In this document: piece by piece, positions 20,391 to 27,161 of the stretch
Position numbering within the stretch: position 1 is the stretch's first letter
Layout of the letters: each line of letters opens with the position of its first letter
From: JAHJKV01 sp963678135
Lineage (GTDB): Bacteria > Desulfobacterota > Desulfovibrionia > Desulfovibrionales > Desulfovibrionaceae
Assembly: GCA_963678135.1 (NCBI GenBank)
Contig: OY782667.1
Coordinates: forward strand, 1,054,001 to 1,118,000
DNA: 64,000 bases
Reading direction: 5' to 3'
The notes under the pieces: generated by a model
Told to the model about the DNA's origin: nothing
What the model saw: only the letters and a program-made list of their open reading frames with translations
The model's database searches: none
Translations under genes and position numbers: made by a program

Positions 20391-22148
20391 TTATTGTTTT
20401 GGGAAAAAGAGTGAAACACAAAGCCCCCCAAGAGTGCTTGTTTCAAATGTGACTCGCCCGTGATGCGCCCTGAGCATGGTATTGACAATAGCTAAGCCCA
20501 GTCCTGTGCCATTACCCTTAGTACTAAAGAAGGGTTCCATGGCCTGTTTTTTTTGCGCCTCGTCCATGCCGGAGCCATTGTCTTCTACAAAAAGGGAGAC
20601 GCCATCTGGTTGCTGTTTGGCTGTCACACGAATGCATCCATTTTCGTAAGGCGCAGCATCAAGAGCATTGAGCACAAGATTGAGTAATACTTGAGCCAGC
20701 CCGTCAGCATCAGCTTGAATTGTTTCAGTGTGTAAATCAATTGTAAATTCTATGTTTTTATTTTCCAGATCAAAGCGCAAGAGTCGCTTTAAGTTGTCTA
20801 CTGTATGTTGTAATGAAATGTCTTGTATGCTCAGCTGCCGAGGCTTGGCCAAGTAGAGTAAATCCGTGACGACTCTATTTAAGCGGTCTGCCTCTCTGAC
20901 CATGGTTGTAGCATAATCTGCATAGGGTTTTTGTCCGGTAAATTTATCTGCAAAAAATTGGGCAAAGCCTCGCAGTGAGCTTAAAGGATTGCGTACTTCA
21001 TGCGCTATGCCGGCAGCGAGCGAACCTATGGTCGCCAGACGCTCTGCTTCTTTTAAGTCTTCTTCAAGTGAACGGATTTTTGTGCGATCTCGTAAGAGGA
21101 TCATGTGGCTTTCTGCTGAGCCTGCATGTTTGCCCTCTGGAAACTGGAAAGGCACGCTCAATATCTCCAAACAATAACCAGCATACTCGTATTGTTGCCA
21201 TTTTAAGTCTTGGCCCAGTGCATTGAATGGAAATTCGGACCAATTTCTGCCAAGAAGTGGGCTTTTTTGTGTATTTGTAGCATCTAAAGATTCAGGAGCC
21301 AGCAAACGTATGGCTGAAGGGTTAGCTGCCAGTATTTCCCCTTGCTGGTTCACGGTCAGTAATCCATCTGGCATATTATCCAAAAGTTTGGATTGAAAAT
21401 GTTGCAGTTCACTCATGCGTTGGCTTTGCCCTCGGCGTTTGAGCGAGGCAAATATAAGCAGCCAAAGCAAAATGGCTGCGCCAAAAACATAGCCGGTTTG
21501 TAGCAGGGCTGCTTTGCGAAAGAGCTTAAATTGGGCGAAAGAATCTTCAGCATTTAAGCCCACAACAAGCAAGGGAACAGAACCTTTGAACCTTTTATGT
21601 GGCTTTATCTCCGGAGTGCAAGGAGGGAAATTGTGTGCATTTTTTGGTATGGAGACAAGCCCAAGCATTTCAGCAATTCGAGGATGCAGTGGCATTGCTA
21701 AAATTAAAACCGATTGAGACTCAAAATTTGTCATTTCATGCCAGCGACCAGAAAGGCCTATTGTTTGCTGAGCAATGTTTGGAAAATCATTGGGCAGTTG
21801 CTCAAGAGCATTTGCTGAGGCGACAAGGCATTCTCCTTGAGCATCATACAAGCAAAAAAAATTTATTTCTTTGGATTCAGATATATCATTAAAATAGTCT
21901 TTGAAGATATTTATATTTCGCGCGTACATGTCCGGCTGTGGGGGTAATCTTCGCAAAAGGCGTATGAGATTGCCTTCCAAACCCTTGCTAATAACAGTAC
22001 CGGAAAGCAGAACATGTTCTTGGGCAACTTTGCGCTGATGCTGAATGGATTGCCATGTTAAGTAAAGAGAACCAAGCCCCAAGATGATAAGCGCAAAAAC
22101 AGCAGCAACAATAGGGGCAATGCCATGGCTTTGTGAGCGTATTTCCAT
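20391..22148 (-). CDS. zraS: Membrane sensor histidine kinase, ZraS/AtoS type
   Basis: 585 residues. Start chosen at ATG 22148 (MEIRSQS) because GGAAGGAGAG precedes it; the upstream in-frame ATG lacks this. A membrane segment at about 11-32 and another at about 213-236 enclose a periplasmic sensor domain of about 180 residues. A PAS domain follows (about 252-355, LDNMPDGLLTVN). The dimerisation box IAHEVRNPLSSL carries phospho-acceptor His383. The ATPase domain shows N box LVLNALDAA, DNGSGMD, an FFSTKGNGTGLGL G box and a C-terminal strand. It pairs with the downstream response regulator. The small periplasmic protein gene upstream suggests metal or envelope-stress sensing, by analogy with ZraPSR. 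Confidence 0.88.
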   Translation of the reverse strand: MEIRSQSHGIAPIVAAVFALIILGLGSLYLTWQSIQHQRKVAQEHVLLSGTVISKGLEGNLIRLLRRLPPQPDMYARNINIFKDYFNDISESKEINFFCLYDAQGECLVASANALEQLPNDFPNIAQQTIGLSGRWHEMTNFESQSVLILAMPLHPRIAEMLGLVSIPKNAHNFPPCTPEIKPHKRFKGSVPLLVVGLNAEDSFAQFKLFRKAALLQTGYVFGAAILLWLLIFASLKRRGQSQRMSELQHFQSKLLDNMPDGLLTVNQQGEILAANPSAIRLLAPESLDATNTQKSPLLGRNWSEFPFNALGQDLKWQQYEYAGYCLEILSVPFQFPEGKHAGSAESHMILLRDRTKIRSLEEDLKEAERLATIGSLAAGIAHEVRNPLSSLRGFAQFFADKFTGQKPYADYATTMVREADRLNRVVTDLLYLAKPRQLSIQDISLQHTVDNLKRLLRFDLENKNIEFTIDLHTETIQADADGLAQVLLNLVLNALDAAPYENGCIRVTAKQQPDGVSLFVEDNGSGMDEAQKKQAMEPFFSTKGNGTGLGLAIVNTMLRAHHGRVTFETSTLGGLCVSLFFPKQ

Positions 22149-22194
22149 AAAAGGCTCTCCTTCCCCATTGTGCAAATTTATTAAAGCTTTGTAA

Positions 22195-22228
22195 ACGGAC
22201 GGCCGTGGAGTTTTCCTTGGCCGTCCGT
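22195..22228 (-). other. Perfect 10-bp intercistronic hairpin between zraP and zraS
   Basis: Arms ACGGACGGCC (22195-22204) and GGCCGTCCGT (22219-22228) pair perfectly around a 14-base loop. No T run follows on the transcribed (minus) strand, so it looks more like an mRNA-stabilising or processing hairpin than a strong terminator. It could raise zraP mRNA relative to the kinase and regulator. Confidence 0.6.
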
Positions 22229-22250
22229 GAAGGAGGAGTGAAGTATTGTG

Positions 22251-22754
22251 CTAGGGTCTTGCAAAGCCACCGCATCCGGTTTGGCCGAAGCCTTGAGACA
22301 TGCCACGGTCACATCCCTGCCTCATACCAGATTTGCCCATGCCAGCTTTGGAAGACATGCCCCTGGGTCTTGGGAGCTGAAGTCCTGTGGCTTTTTCAAG
22401 TTTTTCGTGCAAGGAATCGCGTTCTTCCTGCATTTGAAGGCGCAGTTTTGCCATTGCATTGACTAAAGTTTTGATGTCTTGCTTTGTTGCCAGACCGGAG
22501 CGAACCAGTGCATCCAGCTCAGTGCGCTTGACCCAAAAGTCATTGTGTAGTGTACGCATAGTTTGCTGATGCTTATCCATAATGCTGTCCACGGCTTTTT
22601 GCTTTTCAGGGGAAAGCTGGCTGAACATTGGAGCGTTCATATTGCCATGAGGCTGTCTCATTCCTGTACCATTGCCACGCGCTTCGGCCAAACCAGCAAG
22701 GGCAAGGCAAGTAACCATAAGAGCTGCGATAAAAAGAGTTTTTTGTGTTTTCAT
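22251..22754 (-). CDS. zraP: ZraP-like periplasmic metal-sensor/chaperone protein
   Basis: 167 residues. Start at ATG 22754 with GGAGAG nearby; this puts a signal peptide (MKTQKTLFIAALMVTCLALA, cleavage after AEA) at the N-terminus. The frame stays open further upstream, but that part covers promoter and leader repeats. The mature protein has the LSPEKQKAVDSIM...long-helix pattern of the CpxP/Spy/ZraP superfamily. The C-terminal tail (GMGKSGMRQGCDRGMSQGFG) is rich in Gly, Met and Cys and could bind metal. It is first in the locus, followed by the kinase and regulator. A sigma-54 promoter precedes it, so expression is probably controlled by the adjacent regulator. The metal is unknown. Confidence 0.8.
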   Translation of the reverse strand: MKTQKTLFIAALMVTCLALAGLAEARGNGTGMRQPHGNMNAPMFSQLSPEKQKAVDSIMDKHQQTMRTLHNDFWVKRTELDALVRSGLATKQDIKTLVNAMAKLRLQMQEERDSLHEKLEKATGLQLPRPRGMSSKAGMGKSGMRQGCDRGMSQGFGQTGCGGFARP

Positions 22755-22778
22755 TGCGATCTCTCCATAGAGGGTTAA

Positions 22779-22862
22779 AGTGTTTGTAAATACGGTTTCA
22801 GTGTTTGTTATTAGGGTTACAGTGTTTGTGCATACGCTGAGCGTTTTTGTTACTATGCTTAA
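22779..22862 (-). repeat. Four 21-bp tandem repeats in the zraP leader
   Basis: Four consecutive 21-base units (22779, 22800, 22821, 22842) share the core AGTGTTTGT on the plus strand, i.e. ACAAACACT in the zraP transcript. They fill most of the region between the predicted start of transcription (about 22851) and the ribosome-binding site. The last unit is degenerate. Confidence 0.75.
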
Positions 22863-22878
22863 AGCAGAGACTGTGCCA
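22863..22878 (-). promoter_or_regulatory. Sigma-54 (-24/-12) promoter of the zraP operon
   Basis: Reading the minus strand from 22878, TGGCAC-AGTCT-CTGCT gives the invariant GG (-24) and GC (-12) with the required spacing. Transcription would start near 22851, about 97 bases before zraP. The presence of a sigma-54 activator in the same locus supports the call. Confidence 0.8.
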
Positions 22879-22940
22879 AAATTGTAAATGCTTAATTTAT
22901 AAAGATTTTTATTTCTAGGGGTGTATATGCAGCATATTTT

Positions 22941-22989
22941 TGTGCAAAGTATTGCACTTTTTTTAGAAGATGTGCAAAAATATTGCACA
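22941..22989. promoter_or_regulatory. Paired palindromes, likely enhancer sites for the sigma-54 activator
   Basis: Two copies of TGTGCAA-N4/5-TTGCACA-type palindromes lie at 22941-22958 and 22971-22989, centres about 30 bp apart. They are about 65-110 bp upstream of the -24 element, the usual place for NtrC-family activator binding. The second copy is a perfect palindrome; the first has one end mismatch. Confidence 0.65.
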
Positions 22990-23157
22990 GCGCATTACGC
23001 GCTCTGATAAAGGGAGGGGAGATATACTGTCATGCTGTATAGTGGCTCTTTGTATGTCATTAGCAATATTCCCCAGCTTTTTTTGAATATTGCCGAGTAA
23101 AGCAGAAAACCTGTCCGTCAAACTGATTAAAAATTTGAGTTTTTTCAGTTGCATGGT

Positions 23158-23186
23158 TTGACACCTGCAAACTTACAGCTTACAAC
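23158..23186 (+). promoter_or_regulatory. Sigma-70-type promoter of higBA
   Basis: A -35 TTGACA (23158-23163), a 17-bp spacer and a -10 TACAAC (23181-23186) precede higB. The expected start of transcription, about 7 bases downstream, coincides with the higB ATG, and there is no Shine-Dalgarno sequence in front of it. Confidence 0.5.
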
Positions 23187-23192
23187 CTATCC

Positions 23193-23471
23193 ATGATTAA
23201 GAGCTTCAAACACAAAGGGCTTGAAACATTTTTTATCACTGGTTCTACCCGTGGTATTCAAGCCAAACATGCTCAACGATTGAGCCGTATCCTTGATGTA
23301 TTGGATGAAGCTAAAAATATAGAAGAAATAAATACACCCAGTTATCGCCTCCATAAATTGTCTGGTTCGCTCAAAAACCATTGGAGTATCAAAGTGTCTG
23401 GTAACTGGCGCATCACCTTTTATTTTGAAGACGGTGATGTTTATATTGTTAATTATTTGGACTATCATTAA
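23193..23471 (+). CDS. higB: HigB-type toxin (RelE/ParE superfamily)
   Basis: 92 residues, the normal family length. It starts MIKSFKHKGLETFF and contains the hallmark core HKLSGSLKNHWSIKVSGNWRITFYFEDGD and C-terminal VNYLDYH of the HigB mRNA-interferase family. These toxins cut mRNA on the ribosome and are blocked by HigA. As in other hig loci the toxin gene comes first, with the antitoxin 12 bases downstream. No ribosome-binding site is visible before the ATG, so initiation may be leaderless and weak. Confidence 0.92.
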   Translation: MIKSFKHKGLETFFITGSTRGIQAKHAQRLSRILDVLDEAKNIEEINTPSYRLHKLSGSLKNHWSIKVSGNWRITFYFEDGDVYIVNYLDYH

Positions 23472-23483
23472 AGGAGGGTAAAG

Positions 23484-23885
23484 ATGCAGTTTAAGGTAAG
23501 TCGCAAGCCTACGCATCCGGGCAGTATTTTGAAATATGATTGCATGGAGCCACTTGGCATGACCGTTACGGAGTTTGCTTCTCTCCTGGGCATAAGTCGC
23601 AATACACTTTCTAAAATATTGAATGAGCGTGCTTCTATCACTCCCAATATTGCCTTGCGCCTGTCTCGCGCTTTTCCGCCTTCTGCACGGCTCTGGCTTG
23701 GTTTGCAAATGAAGTATGATCTTTGGGCTGCTGAAAATAATACCGAGGAATGGAAAACAGTAAAACCCATAGAAAAAGAACTGGTTGAAGGTTGGGACAA
23801 CTTTGACGAAGAATATACAGACAATGCAAAAATGGAAAAAGCCATTATGCCAGAAGAAAATAGTCACAAGGAAGTTTACGCTTGA
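23484..23885 (+). CDS. higA: HigA-type antitoxin (XRE-family helix-turn-helix)
   Basis: 133 residues, preceded by AAAGGAGGG. The N-terminal part RKPTHPGSILKYDCMEPLGMTVTEFASLLGISRNTLSKILNERASIT is the HigA/VapI HTH domain, followed by the usual ALRLSRAF...WLGLQMKYDL segment. An acidic C-terminal tail of about 35 residues extends beyond the common length of about 100. It should neutralise the toxin of the preceding gene and repress the shared promoter. A short palindrome (TGAACT-GTTT-AGTTCA) overlaps the stop codon. Confidence 0.92.
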   Translation: MQFKVSRKPTHPGSILKYDCMEPLGMTVTEFASLLGISRNTLSKILNERASITPNIALRLSRAFPPSARLWLGLQMKYDLWAAENNTEEWKTVKPIEKELVEGWDNFDEEYTDNAKMEKAIMPEENSHKEVYA

Positions 23886-24184
23886 ACTGTTTAGTTCAGC
23901 ACCTTTCCCAGGCTTTGAAGCACAGAGCTGGGAGAGCTGGGTTCACTCTTTTGTACCAGTAGGCGGTTCATTGAAGGTGGAGAGCTGGATGGGGGGAGGG
24001 GGAATATGCTTTTGTCCTCATGAGGGGAAGGAATGGCGATTGTTCGATATTGAGCATACAAATATGTTGCGCCACGCTGGCATTTTTATATAATCATTGC
24101 TGCGTGCAAAGTTTGTGTGATACTCTTGCACGCAAGATGATATTTATATACGCAAAATAATGTTGACGTATGCAAGGAGTGAAT
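23886..24184 (+). other. Non-coding spacer between higA and fmdB
   Basis: I see no gene. The stretch holds Gly-rich-looking out-of-frame sequence and a short repeat-like AGAGCTGGGAGAGCTGGG segment. An AT-rich end with several TATATA-type steps probably carries the fmdB promoter. Confidence 0.5.
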
Positions 24185-24403
24185 ATGCCTATCTATGAAT
24201 ATGTTTGTGAAAAGTGTGGGCATGAATTTGAGGAATTGGTTTTTCAAGAAGACGAAAAACCTTCCTGCCCAAAATGTGGCGAAGCCGGATGTAAACGAAT
24301 CATTTCCGTGAGTCGGGGAAGTGCAGGTTCCAAAGGAGGAACCGGCATCTCTCAAGGACTTCCGTCCGCTTCGTCTTGCGGAGGGGGAGGGGGTTTTAGC
24401 TGA
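24185..24403 (+). CDS. FmdB-family zinc-ribbon protein
   Basis: 72 residues. Start at ATG 24185, with AAGGAG seven bases upstream. MPIYEYVCEKCGHEFEELV is the family signature; the second knuckle CPKCG completes a Cys4 zinc ribbon. The tail is Gly/Ser-rich and ends SSCGGGGGFS, as is common in this family. The family is often called a formamidase-operon regulatory protein, but the function is not established. The gene stands alone between two toxin-antitoxin loci, and its stop codon lies inside its own terminator hairpin. Confidence 0.9.
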   Translation: MPIYEYVCEKCGHEFEELVFQEDEKPSCPKCGEAGCKRIISVSRGSAGSKGGTGISQGLPSASSCGGGGGFS

Positions 24404-24416
24404 GGCTAAAATTTTT
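24394..24416 (+). terminator. Rho-independent terminator of fmdB
   Basis: TTTTAGC-TGAG-GCTAAAA followed by TTTTT; the TGA of the loop is the fmdB stop codon. A second palindrome (CCTT-AGTT-AAGG flanked by T and A runs) follows at once. Confidence 0.8.
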
Positions 24417-24545
24417 CCTTAGTTAAGGAAAAAAAAGAATAGGGCAAATCAAAGGCAAAAAACGGTCGTATCGTTTTTAGTGTATTGGCTTTGCATAGAC
24501 AGATTGGGGCTACACCAGTAGCTTTTGTTTGTCATGGGAATAGCC

Positions 24546-25118
24546 CTAAAATTTTGAGTTTTTTTCTTCTAAAGAAGGGAGAGCTGTTGTAATCCATGAA
24601 GGCAGGTTTTGAGCTAAGTCTATGACTTTGCCGTTTTCAATAATAGCTATTTTCATTGGGCTACGCCCTGAATTGTCAAAAATAAGAGCTTTATCAACAA
24701 CTGCTAGTGCTTTTTCTAAATTTTTCATGCTTCGTTCATAACGCCGAATAACGTCTTCCTCAGGGACAAAATGTCCACCTTTTAATACTCTGTTTTCTAC
24801 ACGGTGTATGTTATCTATGGGTGTATCTAAGCCAACATATACGAGTTTTACTTTGTAGCCTCGTTCTTGAGCCAAGTTCATGAGCGTGAAATCAAATTTA
24901 GAGGAGAGGGTAGATTCTTTGGCAAACGATATTTCTGCCTCTATAAATTGTTTGGCTCGTGTGATAGTTGCCTTACCTGCTGCCACTGGATTGAGATTCT
25001 CATCCTTGGCAATAAAATCAGGGTCTAAGAGAGGCATTTTTTCTTTTATTCTTTGTTTTTTTGTCCAAGTAGATTTTCCAGAACCATTTGGTCCGCAAAT
25101 AAGAAGTAGTTCAGGCAT
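24546..25118 (-). CDS. Zeta-toxin-family kinase
   Basis: 190 residues. A P-loop ICGPNGSGKST at residues about 7-17 and the downstream pattern YVGLDTPIDNIHRVENRVLKGGHFVPEEDVIRRYERSMKNL...IFDNS match the short chromosomal zeta-toxin/AAA_33 family. Classical zeta toxins phosphorylate UDP-N-acetylglucosamine and so block wall synthesis; whether this one does is inference. The gene begins two bases after a 63-residue ORF on the same strand, the probable antitoxin, giving tight coupling. Confidence 0.82.
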   Translation of the reverse strand: MPELLLICGPNGSGKSTWTKKQRIKEKMPLLDPDFIAKDENLNPVAAGKATITRAKQFIEAEISFAKESTLSSKFDFTLMNLAQERGYKVKLVYVGLDTPIDNIHRVENRVLKGGHFVPEEDVIRRYERSMKNLEKALAVVDKALIFDNSGRSPMKIAIIENGKVIDLAQNLPSWITTALPSLEEKNSKF

Positions 25119-25120
25119 AC

Positions 25121-25312
25121 CTAAGCCTTTTCTAGGATTTCTATTAATCCGTCTGGATATTCTCGTACCAGGTTTCCTTGATCATCTCTATAAGAAACTG
25201 GAAATCCGTTTGCCAAGTCCTGTTTTATTAGCTCTGGCACTGCTTTTTTGAACTTTTCAAACATTTCTTCTAAAGAGGGGAGCTTTGTTTCTAATGTTGT
25301 TTGTTTAAGCAT
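25121..25312 (-). CDS. Small partner protein of the zeta-type kinase, probable antitoxin
   Basis: 63 residues from ATG 25312, chosen because AGGAGG lies six bases upstream; the earlier ATG at 25318 abuts the AGGAGG and is too close. The sequence is charged and probably helical at first (LPSLEEMFEKFKKAVPELIKQDLANG), then has a short beta-like tail (PVSYRDDQGNLVREYPDGLIEIL). Not a recognised epsilon antitoxin. The antitoxin role is inferred from its size, its position first in the pair and the two-base gap to the kinase. Confidence 0.6.
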   Translation of the reverse strand: MLKQTTLETKLPSLEEMFEKFKKAVPELIKQDLANGFPVSYRDDQGNLVREYPDGLIEILEKA

Positions 25313-25492
25313 TTTCATCCTCCTTTTCCTTGCTCATAGAAAATTGATAGCACTATGTAAAGGGGAGGTTTTGTCGAGCAGAATGAGCGCATTTCAATTT
25401 TAGAGCGAGCCTCTTTTTGCTATCCTGTACTACTTTTTTCGCTTTCCAACCACCCGGTCAGGCCTGCTTTTGCCACCCCTTGCGCCCTTTCT

Positions 25493-25524
25493 TGTCATCC
25501 TGCGCGTAAGTCGCAGGATCCAGT
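25493..25524. repeat. Single copy of the dispersed hairpin repeat
   Basis: Hairpin ATCCTGCG (25497-25504) / CGCAGGAT (25512-25519) with loop CGTAAGT, flanked by TTGTC and CCAG as in the other copies. It lies in the 530-base spacer 25320-25849, which has no convincing gene. Confidence 0.75.
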
Positions 25525-25535
25525 TCTTTTCCTAA

Positions 25536-25588
25536 AAATAAAACAAGCAAGCCGAGTTCTCTGCTTGCGTCCAAACAGAGAACCCGGC
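25536..25588 (-). terminator. Terminator of the dcw cluster
   Basis: On the minus strand a 13-bp stem (25576-25588 with 25551-25563, one A-C mismatch) encloses a 12-base loop and is followed by a T-rich stretch (TTGTTTTATTTTT). It lies about 260 bases after the ftsZ stop. Confidence 0.65.
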
Positions 25589-25596
25589 CTAAGTTA

Positions 25597-25627
25597 GTTG
25601 AGACGAAGGGAGGAGTTCCGTCTCAAC
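25597..25627. other. Second hairpin in the spacer after ftsZ
   Basis: GTTGAGACG (25597-25605) and CGTCTCAAC (25619-25627) form a perfect 9-bp stem around 13 bases. No T run is adjacent. It may assist termination or protect the mRNA 3' end. Confidence 0.5.
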
Positions 25628-25675
25628 CCACACCCTAACCACCTAATCAGCGAACTCACAAAATACGTTTTAACT

Positions 25676-25743
25676 CAAAAGAGCTCTGTATGTGACTATG
25701 CTCAAAACTCTTAATGCAAAAGAGCCATGTACTTGACTATTCT
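25676..25743. repeat. Direct repeat, 41-bp period, downstream of ftsZ
   Basis: CAAAAGAGC at 25676 and 25717, and TGACTAT at 25693 and 25734, keep the same internal distance (17). This gives two copies with a period of 41 bp. Function unknown; could be operator-like sites upstream of the antitoxin-kinase pair. Confidence 0.5.
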
Positions 25744-25849
25744 TAGTACTTTTGGGCTCAAAGTATTGCATTATAAGGTTCACACAATAGTTTTAATGCA
25801 ACATATCTAAGGAGCGAATTTGCACAGTAATTTTCAATGTAACATCCTG

Positions 25850-27076
25850 TTAACTCTGATTTTTACGCATAAATGTTGGCGTGTCATCATCCCCAAGGTA
25901 TTGCACAGCTCCGGGGGCAGCATTAACTTCTGCCAGTCCCCTCAGCTCCTGCCCATGTTTTTTTTTTCGTAAATATGCAGGAACATCACTATTTTCTACA
26001 GATTTACCCACCCGTCTGTAGGGTGGCTGGTGTTTGAGATTGCGCTGTACATCATCAAGCTCAATGATATTAGAATTGCGTCTGCCTTGCTTATCAGATT
26101 GATCTGTACCAATGACGTTTTGTTGCTGAATACCAGTAGCAATAACCGTTATCCGCATATCTTCACCTAAAGAATCGTCTATAACTATACCAAAGAAGAT
26201 ATTCGCGTCCGGATCAGCAGCAGAAGCAATAGTATCAGCTGCTTCTGTGGCCTCGGACATAAGTACAGAGCTGGAACAGGTGATATTATAAAGTATACCC
26301 TTTGCGCCATCAATGGAGATGTCTTCTAATAAGGGCGAAGTAATGGCCTTAAGAGCTGCATCTTTGGCTCGTCCTTCACCAGTAGAGATGCCCGTTCCCA
26401 TGAGCGCAAGACCGGAATCCGCCATAACTGCTTTGACATCGGCAAAGTCAAGGTTGATTAAGCCATGGATGGTGATCAGATCCGAGATACCTTTGGTAGC
26501 ATAATACAAAACTTCGTCTGCTTTACGGAGCATGTCCGGCAAATTGGCTTGTTTTGCAGCATGTTGCACCAGTCTGTCATTCGGAATGGTAATAATGGAA
26601 TCAACCTGCTGGGCGAGATTTTTTATGCCCTCATCAGCAATCATCAGCCTGCGCCGTCCTTCATAGAAAAAGGGCTTGGTCACCACACCAACAACGAGTG
26701 CTCCGGCTTCACGAGCTGCTTGAGCCACGATAGGAGCAGCTCCTGTGCCCGTACCACCGCCCATGCCAGCAGTAACAAAAACCATATCTGCGCCGGAAAT
26801 GGCAGCTGTAATCTCGTCAATGGATTCGAGCGCGGCTTCACGCCCAACGTCTGGATTTGCACCAGCACCAAGGCCTTTGGTGAGTTTTGTCCCAATATGT
26901 ATTTTATGCTCGGCCAAGGAATTATCAATGGCTTGAGCATCAGTATTGAGAACAATAAAATCCACACCACTTAAAGCAGACAGAATCATATTATTAACGG
27001 CGTTGCCCCCACCGCCACCACAACCAACGACTTTGATTTTCGCGGTTAAATCATGTTCAATTGCCGTGATCTCCAT
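25850..27076 (-). CDS. ftsZ: Cell division protein FtsZ
   Basis: 408 residues; GAGGAGGAAC precedes the ATG. Tubulin-like GTPase that forms the Z ring at mid-cell. The N-terminal GTPase domain shows the nucleotide-binding GCGGGGGNAVNNM and the tubulin signature GGGTGTGAAP (about residues 104-113), plus the T7-loop region NLDFADVKAVM. The C-terminal linker is short and contains SDVPAYLRKKKH. The extreme C-terminus DDDTPTFMRKNQS is the conserved peptide that binds FtsA and other partners, so two peptide-like motifs are present. Last gene of the dcw cluster, 85 bases after ftsA. Confidence 0.98.
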   Translation of the reverse strand: MEITAIEHDLTAKIKVVGCGGGGGNAVNNMILSALSGVDFIVLNTDAQAIDNSLAEHKIHIGTKLTKGLGAGANPDVGREAALESIDEITAAISGADMVFVTAGMGGGTGTGAAPIVAQAAREAGALVVGVVTKPFFYEGRRRLMIADEGIKNLAQQVDSIITIPNDRLVQHAAKQANLPDMLRKADEVLYYATKGISDLITIHGLINLDFADVKAVMADSGLALMGTGISTGEGRAKDAALKAITSPLLEDISIDGAKGILYNITCSSSVLMSEATEAADTIASAADPDANIFFGIVIDDSLGEDMRITVIATGIQQQNVIGTDQSDKQGRRNSNIIELDDVQRNLKHQPPYRRVGKSVENSDVPAYLRKKKHGQELRGLAEVNAAPGAVQYLGDDDTPTFMRKNQS

Positions 27077-27161
27077 AGTTGTTCCTCCTCTTGTTCGGGC
27101 AGTGAGCCTTTCAACTTACTGTCCTGTTTGTGTATTTTTTTGGTTTTGTACACGCTTTGTC

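Noticed and set aside
22755..22988. In-frame 78-residue N-terminal extension of the ZraP-like protein
   Set aside because: It would put the signal peptide in the middle of the protein, and it covers the sigma-54 promoter, an activator palindrome and the leader repeats.
22963..23154. 63-residue minus-strand ORF (MQLKKLKFLISL...)
   Set aside because: Weak start, overlaps the activator sites and the higB promoter, no recognisable features.
23785..24093. 102-residue ORF overlapping the end of higA
   Set aside because: Frame overlap with a clear antitoxin gene, Gly/Trp-rich odd composition and no ribosome-binding site.
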